Shown here: piece after piece, positions 44,040 through 53,849 of the stretch
Layout of the letters: the number at the start of each line of letters is the position of its first letter
How positions within the stretch are numbered: the stretch's first letter is position 1
Origin: Algoriphagus ratkowskyi
Lineage (GTDB): Bacteria; Bacteroidota; Bacteroidia; Cytophagales; Cyclobacteriaceae
Assembly (NCBI RefSeq): GCF_002150505.1
Contig: NZ_MSSV01000004.1
Span: forward strand, 310,001 to 374,000
Reading direction: 5' to 3'
DNA length: 64,000 nucleotides
Notes under the pieces: model-generated
Databases searched by the model: none
Told to the model about the DNA's origin: nothing
What the model saw: only the letters and a program-made list of their open reading frames with translations
Made by a program: the position numbers and the translations under genes

Positions 44040-45686
44040 ATGAACGCAATTAATCCTACAACCACTCCAGCCTGGGCAAGATTACAGCAACTTGCTGAAG
44101 ATACTAAAGACATGACCATTCTTTCTCAATTCGATGAGCGGGAGCGCTTTGATAGATTGAGCATTACGACGGAAGATATCTTGGTTGATTTTTCTAAAAA
44201 TAGGCTGAATCCTGATATTCTGGATGCACTTTTTGATCTGGCGCGTGAGTGCAAACTGCATGTCGCTATTGAGGATATGTTTACAGGAAAGCCTATTAAT
44301 GTCACCGAGGGAAGAGCTGTATTGCACACCGCACTGAGAAATCCAGCTGATGAATCAGTCTATCTGGATGGGCATAATATCATGGAGGATATCTCTGCTG
44401 TCTTGAAAAAGATGAAGACTTTTGCAGACAAAATTCAAAATAAAGAGTGGGTAGGTTATACTGGAAAACCAATCAAATCACTCGTAAACATCGGTATTGG
44501 TGGATCTGATCTTGGTCCGGTGATGGTGACTGAGGCATTGAAGCCATTTAAGAATCCAGATATTGAAATCTACTTTGTGTCAAATGTAGATGGGACGCAT
44601 ATAGCAGAGACTTTGAAGAAAGTAGATCCCGAAACGACTTTGTTCTTTATCGCTTCCAAGACGTTCACTACACAGGAAACTATGACCAATGCGCATTCTG
44701 CGAGAGATTGGTTCTTGGATCATGCTAAGGATGATGCAGCGGTTGCCAAGCACTTCGTAGCACTTTCTACCAATGCCAAGTCAGTTTCTGAATTCGGGAT
44801 TGATACCGACAATATGTTTGAGTTCTGGGATTGGGTAGGAGGAAGGTATTCTCTTTGGTCTGCGATTGGTTTGCCGATTGCCTGCACCATCGGATTCGAT
44901 AATTTCGATAAACTCCTACAAGGAGCGCATTCAATGGATAAGCACTTCCGTCAAAGTGAGTTTGATCAAAATATCCCTGTTATCCTAGCGATGATCGGTA
45001 TTTGGAATACCAATTTCCTCGGAGCAAGTTCTGAGGCGATCCTTCCATACGATCAGTACATGCATAGATTTGCAGCGTATTTCCAGCAGGGAAATATGGA
45101 AAGCAATGGTAAGTACGTTAGCCGCTCTGGTGAAAAAGTGAATTATACAACCGGCCCGATTATCTGGGGAGAGCCTGGAACCAACGGACAGCATGCTTTT
45201 TATCAGTTGATCCATCAAGGCACACATTTGATTCCTTGTGATTTTATCGCTCCTGCGATCTCTCAAAATCCTATAGGGGACCATCACCAGAAGCTGCTTT
45301 CCAACTTTTTTGCACAGACTGAGGCCTTAATGAAAGGGAAGTCTTTGGAAGATGTGAAAGTAGAAATGAAAGCTGCGGGTAAGTCTGATGAGCAGATAGA
45401 GGAGATTGCTCCACATAGAGTTTTCGAAGGAAATCGACCTACAAATTCAATTTTGGTGAAGGAGATTACACCATACACACTTGGTCAACTACTTGCGATG
45501 TACGAACACAAAATATTCGTGCAAGGTGTGGTTTGGGATATATTCAGCTTCGATCAGTGGGGAGTGGAGCTAGGTAAGGTTTTGGCTTCTGGCATTCTTC
45601 CTGAGCTCAGTGGAGATGAAGAAATCACTGCTCATGATGGATCTACGAATGGCTTGATCAATGCGTATAAGAAAATGAGGAAATGA
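44040..45686 (+). CDS. pgi: Glucose-6-phosphate isomerase
   Basis: 548 residues from ATG at 44040. Signatures [21 protein letters not shown] (about 148), [17 protein letters not shown] near 270, and [19 protein letters not shown] near 380; catalytic Glu in the [11 protein letters not shown] region and His/Lys residues in the C-terminal [23 protein letters not shown]. Interconverts glucose-6-phosphate and fructose-6-phosphate. Single-gene unit with the promoter at 44006. Confidence 0.97.
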   Translation: MNAINPTTTPAWARLQQLAEDTKDMTILSQFDERERFDRLSITTEDILVDFSKNRLNPDILDALFDLARECKLHVAIEDMFTGKPINVTEGRAVLHTALRNPADESVYLDGHNIMEDISAVLKKMKTFADKIQNKEWVGYTGKPIKSLVNIGIGGSDLGPVMVTEALKPFKNPDIEIYFVSNVDGTHIAETLKKVDPETTLFFIASKTFTTQETMTNAHSARDWFLDHAKDDAAVAKHFVALSTNAKSVSEFGIDTDNMFEFWDWVGGRYSLWSAIGLPIACTIGFDNFDKLLQGAHSMDKHFRQSEFDQNIPVILAMIGIWNTNFLGASSEAILPYDQYMHRFAAYFQQGNMESNGKYVSRSGEKVNYTTGPIIWGEPGTNGQHAFYQLIHQGTHLIPCDFIAPAISQNPIGDHHQKLLSNFFAQTEALMKGKSLEDVKVEMKAAGKSDEQIEEIAPHRVFEGNRPTNSILVKEITPYTLGQLLAMYEHKIFVQGVVWDIFSFDQWGVELGKVLASGILPELSGDEEITAHDGSTNGLINAYKKMRK

Positions 45687-45692
45687 TTTTTT

Positions 45693-45760
45693 TTTAACCG
45701 CAGTGGACGCGGAGTACCGAGCTATCGGGATCGCGGAGGACACGGTTGGTGAGCCCGTCA
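45693..45760. repeat. AACCGCAG/GCGGAG repeat downstream of pgi
   Basis: AACCGCAGTGGACGCGGAG then GAGCTATCGGGATCGCGGAG form a degenerate tandem. It is part of a 372-base gene-free, GC-richer stretch (45687-46058) that also holds three hairpins and a longer terminal stem-loop. Confidence 0.5.
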
Positions 45761-45809
45761 GTCGCCGAACAGGCTTGTCGAACCATTGTTGTCCTGCTTC
45801 CATGCAGCC

Positions 45810-45917
45810 GTGGTTTGTTTCTCCACAAACCACTAATCTTCGCCCTTAGCCTTGGTCTGTGTCTCACAGACCACTTGTTCTCAACTTGTAGTTCCGATCT
45901 GTGTCTTCACAGATCGG
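45810..45917. repeat. Three tandem REP-like hairpins
   Basis: GTGGTTTGT/ACAAACCAC (45810-45833, 9 bp, loop TTCTCC), TGGTCTGTG/CACAGACCA (45853-45873, 9 bp, loop TCT) and CCGATCTGTG/CACAGATCGG (45894-45917, 10 bp, loop TCTT). Spacers are 19 and 20 bases. Arms and loops are related (TGTG-TCT-CACA core), so they are copies of one palindrome family with compensatory changes. A small CTGC...GCAG stem lies just before (45794-45807). Confidence 0.75.
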
Positions 45918-45933
45918 GGCAAAAACTTACTAA

Positions 45934-45971
45934 AAACAAATCCCGATTCTGAGAAGAGTCTGGATTTGTTT
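45934..45971. terminator. Long stem-loop after pgi, possible terminator
   Basis: AAACAAATCC (45934-45943) pairs perfectly with GGATTTGTTT (45962-45971), with further pairing inside (GATTCT with AGAGTC, one G-T). T-rich 3' arm. It lies between pgi and the convergent gene and could end either. Confidence 0.5.
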
Positions 45972-46058
45972 GTATTCGAGCTTTGATAAATTCATGTTTA
46001 ATAACATGACTGATGTCTAACCTAAATTATTTAGAATAGATATTAAATTGTTTTTCTA

Positions 46059-46739
46059 TTATCCACCAGCAAATACATAGGCACATCCATGCTTCTGAGC
46101 TCTTTCCAAAGCCCAAACTCCAGATGGTACTAGTTGTATGCCAGGTAGGACTCCGCTCAACATATCTTGGTAAACATCCTCCATTTTCAAATTCATCTTC
46201 TTAGCTATCGCTCCACTATTAACTTGTAATGCTAGGTCACAAACACAGAACATAGCACCTCTTCCAATCAAATCCTTTATCCCTTGTATCTGTGGCATTG
46301 GAAAATCACCTGGCTTTGGATCATAATATGGATTTCTTAATGAGGCTGTTCCTGTTGCTGGATCTTTCACTCCAAGAGCCTCTCCAAGCTTGTATTTTGA
46401 CCAAAGCCTGTCTTCCAATGCAAAACCAACACCACTATGACGAAGAACTGTCATTGCTGTAATGTCCGAATCGGGACTATCGGTTTGATTATTAGTTAGG
46501 TAAAATACCCAATTCCAGATAATTGCAAAACCATCATGAGGAGTGGATCCATCATAAACTATACGATGAGAACCTTTCACATTTTCAAACCATTCATCTG
46601 CTTCATGCATTGAGATTTTTTCTTCATTTATTGGAATGGCAATAGCTGGATTACCCATCCCAGCAAACCCTCCGATCGCTGATCCAAGAGCAATTTTTCC
46701 GATAAAATTTCTTCGAGAATTACTATTTAGGTCTTTCAT
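46059..46739 (-). CDS. Tat-exported DsrE/DsrF-like protein
   Basis: 226 residues. Twin-arginine motif SRRNFIGK followed by a hydrophobic segment to about 34. The C-terminal part (about 165-226), with GAMFCVCDLALQVNSGAIAK, LPGIQLVPSGVWALERAQKHG and YVFAGG, is typical of DsrE-fold small sulfur-relay proteins. Cysteines C176 and C178 are present, suitable for persulfide chemistry, but no redox role is proven. The middle carries a D-x-P-rich insert. No sulfur-oxidation genes are adjacent. Confidence 0.7.
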   Translation of the reverse strand: MKDLNSNSRRNFIGKIALGSAIGGFAGMGNPAIAIPINEEKISMHEADEWFENVKGSHRIVYDGSTPHDGFAIIWNWVFYLTNNQTDSPDSDITAMTVLRHSGVGFALEDRLWSKYKLGEALGVKDPATGTASLRNPYYDPKPGDFPMPQIQGIKDLIGRGAMFCVCDLALQVNSGAIAKKMNLKMEDVYQDMLSGVLPGIQLVPSGVWALERAQKHGCAYVFAGG

Positions 46740-47060
46740 ATAAAAATATTTTAAGTTAAATAATTTACTAGTTGAAATAAGGATAATTAAAAAACGATTC
46801 TTTAATATAACTTTTAAAACTTAATGAAACAACTATCTAATTGATAATGAGTTACTTAAATAAGTAGTTTCTAGTTGGGAATAGGGAAAGTCGAGTCAGA
46901 GCTTTACTTATAATGATATTCTTTGGTAGATTATTGAATCTTGAAATACTGCTATAATTTATATTCCGTTTACTTTGGGTTTATAGAGTTATTTCATGAA
47001 AAAGTATAGAGATTGAAATTGAAACAAGCCTGTTATAAACGAGTTATATATAAAGACTCT

Positions 47061-47780
47061 ATGAAAAAATTAATCCTTCCTTTCCTGCTATTTTCGTTCT
47101 TTAGTATTAATTCCTCCTGTCAGACTCAGTCAAGCGTTGAAGATACTTACACTTATATAACTCCAAGCAGAGATGGAACGGGTAAAGTCTATCAGGGCAG
47201 AGAAATCTCTCAAGTCATGGGTTTTGCGGGAAAAGAGTGGCTAGAACGAGCCGAACGGGAGCGGGAGGAAGGGATTGCAGCCGCTTTGAAAAATCTACCG
47301 ATAAACTCCTCAAGTGTAGTAGCGGATATTGGTGCAGGATCTGGGTATTACACGTTCCGTATTTCACCACTTATTCCCGAGGGAAAAATCTATGCGGTAG
47401 ATATTCAGGAAGATGCTGTATCCTATATCAAAAAGAGAAGTGAGGTGTTGGGAGTAAAAAATGTAGTATCCATCAAAGGAACAGAGAAATCTCCAAATCT
47501 TCCTGAAGGAGAAATTGACTTGGTTATAATGGTCGATGTATATCACGAATTGGCTTATCCGCGGGAAATGCTGACAGCAATTTATAAGTCACTAAAACCA
47601 GATGGAAAGATTTTGCTATTGGAATACAAAGGTGAGGATCCGAGTATAGCGATTAAACCACTCCACAAAATGACTGAGAAACAAGCTGTAAAGGAGTTGA
47701 AGATTAATGGTTTTGACTTGGTCCAAAACGGGACTTATCTGCCCATCCAACATTATATGGTTTTTCAGAAAGCTAAGTAG
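47061..47780 (+). CDS. Class I SAM-dependent methyltransferase with an export signal
   Basis: 239 residues from ATG at 47061; an upstream in-frame start at 47013 would bury the signal. The N-terminus is a lipoprotein-like signal (FFSINSSC, possible lipid-attached Cys near 20). The rest is a Rossmann methyltransferase with SAM motif I VADIGAGSGYYTF, VDIQEDAV and a post-motif IDLVIMVDVYHEL. Methyl acceptor unknown. An exported SAM enzyme is odd because SAM is cytoplasmic. Confidence 0.85.
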   Translation: MKKLILPFLLFSFFSINSSCQTQSSVEDTYTYITPSRDGTGKVYQGREISQVMGFAGKEWLERAEREREEGIAAALKNLPINSSSVVADIGAGSGYYTFRISPLIPEGKIYAVDIQEDAVSYIKKRSEVLGVKNVVSIKGTEKSPNLPEGEIDLVIMVDVYHELAYPREMLTAIYKSLKPDGKILLLEYKGEDPSIAIKPLHKMTEKQAVKELKINGFDLVQNGTYLPIQHYMVFQKAK

Positions 47781-47839
47781 CTAGGAGAATCGTATATTTT
47801 TTGAAAACCCTCGCTACAAGTTCTAAAGCATTTTTTAGA

Positions 47840-49426
47840 TTAGATGGAAGCTTCCACCTTTTCTCCAGCTTGTAATTTTACGGTTATGTAGCTGAAATTT
47901 ATTCCATTGAGGGATGCTTTCTTGGCTTTAGTTTTTTTGTTGTTTACCAAGATTGCATCATGGTTTCCATAGAATCTGATCTTCGCGGTCAACGGTTGAT
48001 CTCCCACGGAATGTGTTATTTCTGTTTTCCTGTTTGATTGATATACAGCAATTGTATGATCTCCAATTTTCAACCTATCCAAATCCAAATGACCAATTTC
48101 ATTTGGCATTCTTGGAAGAGTAGAAATCATATGGTTGGCAGCATCTGGTTCTACACCCATCAGTCCCTCTACCACTTGGCTTACTAGGGTAAATGAAACC
48201 TCAGGATAATCGCCGTTTTTACCTTGCTGCTTGACTACATGAGGTTTGTCTTTTTGATCAATAATATATTGCATCCACTTCCAAGCTTCCTCTACTCTTC
48301 CATAAGGGAAATAAGTGTCGGGCAAATAAGTATAGGCTTCGATATTTGCGGGAGAACCTTCCTTAGGATTGGCTGTGCCCACACCATCTCCAAGCTGTTC
48401 AGAGATAAAGTCCAAGTAAGCGTCATTCCTTTTACCAGGCTCTGTCAAAAGTTTCATTGGCATAAACCAACTCGTTTCCTTATTGAAAAGAGGATATTTT
48501 TCTCCAGAAGAAGTGAGTGCGCAAGAATATAAATCTGTACCGTCTGCGATGGACCAGTTAGTGTTAAAATACTTCTTTAGCGTAACTGCTCTTTCCACTT
48601 GTTCATTCGCTTGCTTATTTAGGTTTCTTTCTGACAAAAACGCAGCGTAGGCCAAATAGGCCTGATATTGAGCACCTATGGCATCGCCAGCTTCTAAAGG
48701 ATAAATGTCAGCTTCGTTGTAAGTGGATGATCCTTCGAAAATATTTCCATGCCCTTCGGGAATACCATTTTTATTAGCATCGTGCAGAGTCACAAAGTCA
48801 GTTACAACTTTTTCGTACATATTCCATAGCGCGCTATTCTCAATATACCTTATATCTCCCGTCCATAAATAACTTTTCCATGCCTTCTCCACCAATTCGA
48901 ACATGGCTGGGATCTCCCTCACAAAGGATTCGCCGGGTTTATTTATAAAGTGAGCAGGATAGCCAGTGTAACTTTCAGTACCGGGAGGATTTGGAGCGTC
49001 CAAAGTGAAAACGCTGCCGTCAAAATTGAGAGCCCACCAGGAATACCATTGCTTATCGGTAGTAGTGTATTCAGCGAATTTTTCCATCATCGCATAGTTT
49101 TCCTCATCCATGCCTACTAAATGAGCACCGGCAATCTGATGTGCAAAGTCTCGAATGTAATATGCAGATCGATGCGCATAGCCAGCCCAATAGGATGGTA
49201 GGTAAGGGACTTCAACTTTGAATCCTAAGCCTTCACTTCGTTCATGTCTATTTATTTCACCATATTTCCCTGACATTTTCCAACTCAACGCTTTCTCTAC
49301 TGCCCAATTAAAGGTTTCTTCCAAGTGTTGATTGTCAGACTTTAAGCTTATGGTTTGTGAGTAACTCCCAATCGGGATAATTAAGATGGATAGCGCAAGC
49401 GTAACTTTCTGTAATAGTCTAATCAT
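47840..49426 (-). CDS. Exported (alpha/alpha)6-barrel glycoside hydrolase, putative
   Basis: 528 residues from ATG at 49426, which places the signal peptide (cleavage after GSYSQ near 24) at the start. The body has helical-barrel signatures: SWKMSGKYGEINRHERSEG, RSAYYIRDFAHQIAGAHLVG, WYSWWALNFDG and LDAPNPPGTESYTGYPAHF with conserved aromatic and acidic residues, then a C-terminal beta-sandwich (about 445-528). Resembles alpha-L-rhamnosidase-like or MGH1-like families, but the exact GH number cannot be assigned. Likely periplasmic polysaccharide degradation. No SusCD pair nearby. Confidence 0.65.
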   Translation of the reverse strand: MIRLLQKVTLALSILIIPIGSYSQTISLKSDNQHLEETFNWAVEKALSWKMSGKYGEINRHERSEGLGFKVEVPYLPSYWAGYAHRSAYYIRDFAHQIAGAHLVGMDEENYAMMEKFAEYTTTDKQWYSWWALNFDGSVFTLDAPNPPGTESYTGYPAHFINKPGESFVREIPAMFELVEKAWKSYLWTGDIRYIENSALWNMYEKVVTDFVTLHDANKNGIPEGHGNIFEGSSTYNEADIYPLEAGDAIGAQYQAYLAYAAFLSERNLNKQANEQVERAVTLKKYFNTNWSIADGTDLYSCALTSSGEKYPLFNKETSWFMPMKLLTEPGKRNDAYLDFISEQLGDGVGTANPKEGSPANIEAYTYLPDTYFPYGRVEEAWKWMQYIIDQKDKPHVVKQQGKNGDYPEVSFTLVSQVVEGLMGVEPDAANHMISTLPRMPNEIGHLDLDRLKIGDHTIAVYQSNRKTEITHSVGDQPLTAKIRFYGNHDAILVNNKKTKAKKASLNGINFSYITVKLQAGEKVEASI

Positions 49427-49654
49427 GAATAGCGTGTTATAGTGAGATTGGTGTGAAGTAGTTAGCTCAACACTTAGCCATTGAGCAGTTTTTTTTACAC
49501 TCAAGGAAAATTATTTGGTAAAGAATAAAGGAAGACAAGTTATCAAATAATTCAATTCCATTAATTTCTAAAACCCTATTCTTATATCTTAGCGAACTCA
49601 AAATGATTAAAAAGGCGAAGCAGCCTAGCGAATCCAGAATTACAGTTAATAACT

Positions 49655-50827
49655 ATGAAGAGTCTATTTTCCAACCTCCTATTTAAAGTATTTGTTGCCA
49701 TAGTATTGGGCATAGTTTTCGGCCTTTACTTGCCGGAGTCCATCAATAGAGTTTTCGCAACCTTTAATTCATTTTTTGGTCAGTTTCTGAACTTCGCCAT
49801 TCCATTAATTATTCTCGGTCTGATCATGCCAGCAATTTCTGATCTAGGAAAGGGAGCTGGGAAAATGCTATTGATTACCGCAGCTATTGCCTATGGATCA
49901 ACGATCTTTTCAGGATTCATGAGTTATTTCACTTCATCTACGATTTTCCCGTCACTCCTTTCTTCGCATATCAATAATGCAGCGGAGATTTCAGAGGGAG
50001 GGAAAGATCTAATTCCTTATTTCAGTATTGTCATTCCTGCGGTGATTGATGTGATGTCGGCTTTGGTATTGGCATTTGTGATAGGTTTAGGACTTTCTTA
50101 TCAGGAGAATTCCATGCTGAAGAAAGTGGTGAAGAATTTTGAAACGATTATCATGCAGGTAATTGAGAATGTGATTGTGCCATTATTGCCGCTATTTATC
50201 TTGGGAATTTTTGCTAATATGGCTTACAGTGGACAGGTATATTCCATCCTTTCGGTATTCCTAAATATCATTGGAGTAATCTTCGCAATGCATATTTTCC
50301 TGCTGATTTTGCAGTATGTAATTACAGGAGCCATCGTGCACAAAAACCCATTTAAGTTGCTGGCGACAATGATGCCTGCTTACTTCACCGCCTTGGGAAC
50401 ACAATCCTCTGCAGCCACTATTCCAGTTACTTTGGAGCAAGCAGAGAAAAATGGGGTATCGCCAAAAATTGCTGGATTTGTGATTCCACTTTGCGCTACT
50501 ATTCACCTTTCAGGGAGCATTATGAAAATCACTGCTTGTGCAGTCGCTTTGATGATACTTCAAGGCGTTCCTTTTGACTTTGGGATGTTTGCCGGCTTTA
50601 TATTTATGCTAGGAGTAGCAATGGTGGCCGCGCCTGGAGTTCCAGGAGGCGCGATCATGGCGGCTATTGGAGTTTTGCAATCTATGCTAGGTTTTAGTGA
50701 GGAGATGATAGGCTTGATGATCGCCCTTTATATCGCAATGGACAGTTTTGGTACGGCTTGTAATGTGACTGGTGATGGAGCAATTGCACTGGTGGTGGAT
50801 AAAATAACGAAGGATGAGGAAGCCTAA
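49655..50827 (+). CDS. Dicarboxylate/amino acid:cation symporter (DAACS family)
   Basis: 390 residues, eight membrane segments plus two re-entrant loops. Family motifs: FLNFAIPLIILGLIMPAISDLG, TALGTQSSAATIPVT (HP1 serine-rich), FVIPLCATIHLSGS and PGVPGGAIM. Substrates in this family are aspartate/glutamate, serine/threonine or C4-dicarboxylates, symported with Na+ or H+. The AT-rich upstream region has TATCTTAG at 49585-49592 as a possible -7 element. Confidence 0.93.
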   Translation: MKSLFSNLLFKVFVAIVLGIVFGLYLPESINRVFATFNSFFGQFLNFAIPLIILGLIMPAISDLGKGAGKMLLITAAIAYGSTIFSGFMSYFTSSTIFPSLLSSHINNAAEISEGGKDLIPYFSIVIPAVIDVMSALVLAFVIGLGLSYQENSMLKKVVKNFETIIMQVIENVIVPLLPLFILGIFANMAYSGQVYSILSVFLNIIGVIFAMHIFLLILQYVITGAIVHKNPFKLLATMMPAYFTALGTQSSAATIPVTLEQAEKNGVSPKIAGFVIPLCATIHLSGSIMKITACAVALMILQGVPFDFGMFAGFIFMLGVAMVAAPGVPGGAIMAAIGVLQSMLGFSEEMIGLMIALYIAMDSFGTACNVTGDGAIALVVDKITKDEEA

Positions 50828-51070
50828 TTCGTACTAATTTTGATCTAATATTTATGGTGGAAATAGTTGCCACGCTGCCCACATAGAGGAAAATTCGCCA
50901 CATTCGCTTTTAAATGTATGATTAAATAAACTGCTATTTGAATAAGAGAATGGCTCTGGTAGAATGTACGCAGGATTGTTTAGTGAATAAATGCTAGATG
51001 GACTTGGTCTTGCTCTACCGTTGCAAGCAGAGAGTCTATTCCTGTTTAATTGTATCTAAAAATAGAAATC

Positions 51071-51406
51071 ATGAGCACATCTAAATCAATGACTACCTAT
51101 TCACAAGTATTGAATATCCTCCCAGGAAGAGGCTATGGTAAGGAGTTAAATATAAAAAGAGCAGGAGCTAGCTTCGATGATTCAGAGAAGATATATCAGC
51201 CAGAGCAACTTAAAATCGTTAAGGTGTACCGATTCGAGGGAGAATCAGATCCAGCTGATATGGCAGTGATCTATTTGCTTCATGGAGACGCAGATGAAAA
51301 AGGTTTTCTTTTAAATGCTTATGGAACATACTCAGATCAGGATAATCCTTACTATGATGAATTTATCAAGAGAGTACCGATAGAGGAAATTGAGGGAATG
51401 GAGTAG
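51071..51406 (+). CDS. Small protein of the bacteroidetal 'PRPP synthetase-like' family
   Basis: 111 residues from ATG at 51071; a TTG at 51050 is a less likely start. Contains TTYSQVLNILPGRGYGKELNI, VKVYRFEGESDPADMAVIYLL and the closing GFLLNAYGTYSD, which match a family of about 110-residue proteins often labelled phosphoribosylpyrophosphate synthetase although they lack that enzyme's motifs. Cytoplasmic, function unknown. It lies between the DAACS symporter and lplA, apparently a single-gene unit. Confidence 0.75.
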   Translation: MSTSKSMTTYSQVLNILPGRGYGKELNIKRAGASFDDSEKIYQPEQLKIVKVYRFEGESDPADMAVIYLLHGDADEKGFLLNAYGTYSDQDNPYYDEFIKRVPIEEIEGME

Positions 51407-51517
51407 AAGTAATATTTATAGGGAATTGATGGTGGAAAGCATGGTTTTTTAGCCCAAACATCTATCAATTCCCTCTAAGTTGAATAACTTTAACGCTTCA
51501 CAAATTGCCTTTACCAT

Positions 51518-52525
51518 ATGATTTTTGTAGAAAATGAGGGGAATACAGATCCCCGTCTGAACCTCGCATTGGAGGAATATATTGCCAGAAAATTCAATAC
51601 TGATCATGATTATTTACTTTTTTATATCAATGAACCTTCCATCATCATAGGCAGAAATCAGATCACCATAGAGGAGGTAAATCAAGAATACATCGAGGAT
51701 AATAATATCCATGTTGTCCGTCGCGTGAGTGGAGGAGGAGCGGTGTATCATGATCACGGTAATCTAAATTTCAGTTTTATCAATATGCATGACGTCACCA
51801 AACTGCACAACTTCAAGGAGTTTACACGGCCAGTGGTGGATGTGCTGAAGGAGCTGGGACTTGATGCTGAGATGATCGGTCGAAATGATATTTTAGTGAA
51901 AGGGAAGAAGATCTCTGGAGCGGCCCAATTTTCTACGGGAAAACGCATGATCAGTCACGGCACCTTATTGTTTGATACGGATCTGGGTGAAGTTGCCAAT
52001 GCACTGAATGTCAAAATGAGTAAGATTGAGTCCAAAGGCCATAAATCTGTTCGAAGCAGGGTAGCAAACATCAGCGAGTTTCTTCAGCAGAAAATCAGCA
52101 TTCAGGATTTTAGAGAATTGCTGCTTAAAGGTCTTTATGCCGAAGACGAAGCATTCGAAACTTACCACCTTACTCCCGAAGAATGGAAAGGAGTGCAAGA
52201 GCTAAAGGCTGAAAAGTATGACACATGGGACTGGAACTATGGCCGTGCTCCTAAATTCAATGTTAAGCGCAATAAGCGCTTTGTTGTAGGTGAACTCGAT
52301 GTACGGATACTTGTGGAGCATGGTCTAATTGAAGATTTGAAAATCTATGGGGATTTTTTCGGTAAAGATTCTGTCACGGAGTTAGAAGGAAAACTAGAAG
52401 GTTTACCCTATGATAAACCTTCAATAGAAAATGCTTTGGAGACTGTTGATTTAAGCAATTATTTTGGAGCAATTGATAAGGAGGAATTTATAGAATTCCT
52501 TTACGGTGCTGATGAGGGCCACTAA
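51518..52525 (+). CDS. lplA: Lipoate-protein ligase A
   Basis: 335 residues. Lipoyl-binding motif RRVSGGGAVYHDHGNLNFSF (about 69-88), and KGKKISGAAQ with the invariant Lys, then the C-terminal accessory domain from about 250. It attaches lipoic acid to 2-oxo-acid dehydrogenase E2 subunits and GcvH with ATP. No other lipoate genes adjacent. Confidence 0.94.
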   Translation: MIFVENEGNTDPRLNLALEEYIARKFNTDHDYLLFYINEPSIIIGRNQITIEEVNQEYIEDNNIHVVRRVSGGGAVYHDHGNLNFSFINMHDVTKLHNFKEFTRPVVDVLKELGLDAEMIGRNDILVKGKKISGAAQFSTGKRMISHGTLLFDTDLGEVANALNVKMSKIESKGHKSVRSRVANISEFLQQKISIQDFRELLLKGLYAEDEAFETYHLTPEEWKGVQELKAEKYDTWDWNYGRAPKFNVKRNKRFVVGELDVRILVEHGLIEDLKIYGDFFGKDSVTELEGKLEGLPYDKPSIENALETVDLSNYFGAIDKEEFIEFLYGADEGH

Positions 52526-52737
52526 GCATTTTTTTACAGGCTATTTTCAGAAATTGGACAATAGCTGAGCATTGATTAATTATTTATACGATCTCGAATT
52601 TATTGTTCGGTTTGGGGATGAAAGTATGCTAATTGTTGAAATTCCTAGATGTATTTAATGAGAAATGTGAGTTTGAATCTGTTGTGAGCGGATGGCGTGA
52701 TATTTGGCTTTCACCTAATAATTAAAACTAAACCAAT

Positions 52738-52965
52738 ATGTTACTTACAAATTATAGCTCAGAAGCGATTTTGCCTTTCGGTCTTTTTGGAAAAACAGAT
52801 GAAGGCGTAGACAAAGGATCAACTCGTAAAACACCTGGGGATTCGGGAGACTCAAAACCGCCAACTAAAGAAGATTACAGAAAAATTCAACGAGAAAATG
52901 ATCGCGAGACTGATCCTCAAGAAGAGACAGTAGATAATGAAGAGAGAGATAAGAATAGAAAGTAG
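52738..52965 (+). CDS. Small hydrophilic protein, unknown
   Basis: 75 residues. A short hydrophobic N-terminal part (LLTNYSSEAILPFGLFG) is followed by a strongly charged, Asp/Glu/Lys/Arg-rich and Pro-containing tail (KPPTKEDYRKIQRENDRETD), likely disordered. No domain. Upstream 212 bases and downstream DNA contain no partner. It could be a genuine small protein or a chance ORF; the low-complexity polar tail is common in short bacteroidetal proteins. Confidence 0.5.
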   Translation: MLLTNYSSEAILPFGLFGKTDEGVDKGSTRKTPGDSGDSKPPTKEDYRKIQRENDRETDPQEETVDNEERDKNRK

Positions 52966-52996
52966 GCGGTAAAACTTTAAGAGCAATTTCCCCTAC

Positions 52997-53270
52997 CTAA
53001 TTCTTAAGGAATTCGATGGGATTTAAATATATGGCTATATAGATTCTGTATTCAAAGGATCTAATACACCATAGATTTGGAATCATTGTCATAATATCAA
53101 AGTGCAGATGTGGCTTTTTGCCTACAGCATTTCCATTTGTTCCCAAAGTACCGATACCAGTTTCAGTATTAAGAACACAAAGCGTGACTTTTACTTCTTC
53201 CAAATAACGATTGTAATGTTTTTTGGCCTAGGACAAGGACTACATTTCCACCCATGCTAATCTGCCCAAC
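52997..53270 (-). pseudogene. M23-family metallopeptidase remnant
   Basis: Two frames on the minus strand together match the C-terminus of LytM-type (M23) endopeptidases. The first, ending the conserved strand, is VGQISMGGNVVLVLGQK (53270-53220). After a frameshift, HYNRYLEEVKV, GIGTLGTNGNAVG and the zinc-site KKPHLHFDI (about 53203-53090) follow, ending with YLNPIEFLKN at the stop at 52997. There is also an in-frame stop immediately upstream of 53270, so the N-terminal half is missing. Such enzymes cut peptidoglycan cross-bridges; this copy cannot. Confidence 0.75.
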
Positions 53271-53549
53271 TTATAAATTATAGAAAGACTACAGTGGATG
53301 AAGATATCTGAATTACCTTCTTCACAAATTTATTTTTGCCATTTTGGGTGAAAGATTTGTCCGATGAATAACATCAAGATCATATGGAAATGTAGTTTGA
53401 TATTTTTGTGCCTACTAATGGCTTAATGATATTTTGCGGGATCAAATATCATTCAATTAAAGTAGTCTGTAAATTTAAAAATAGAGTTTTGACTCTCATC
53501 TCATGTGATGTGTTTAGTAGTCAGAAGTATTGAAAATTAACTGTGTTTT

Positions 53550-53849
53550 TTAATCCTCATCTGTTTGAGTGTTCTCTTCGATAATCGCTTCAAGTTTTTC
53601 AGCTCCTTTAGGATCTCCAGCCCATTCATATAAACCCGATGCCTTTTCCCCCGCTTTTTTTACAAATCCTGTCTTGTCAATTTTTGTAAGCCAGCCTATA
53701 AAGTTCCGCATGAATTTAAAATAGGGTGCCATTAGTAAGGAGGCTATGGCTACTAATAGCCAGCCAATTGGTATAAAGGGAATAAATAGAAAAACCATTC
53801 CTATGATAAGAACAATGAAAGCGATGGCTGGTATGATAAATTTTTTCAC
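53550..53849 (-). CDS. Small two-TM membrane protein (PGPGW-like)
   Basis: 99 residues. Two hydrophobic segments (about 3-24 and 28-48) joined by FIPFIPIGWLL, similar to the PGPGW family's central Pro-Gly turn, then an amphipathic C-terminal region (WLTKIDKTGF...GEKASGLYEWAGD). No known activity. It stands alone and is convergent to nothing nearby. Confidence 0.65.
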   Translation of the reverse strand: MKKFIIPAIAFIVLIIGMVFLFIPFIPIGWLLVAIASLLMAPYFKFMRNFIGWLTKIDKTGFVKKAGEKASGLYEWAGDPKGAEKLEAIIEENTQTDED

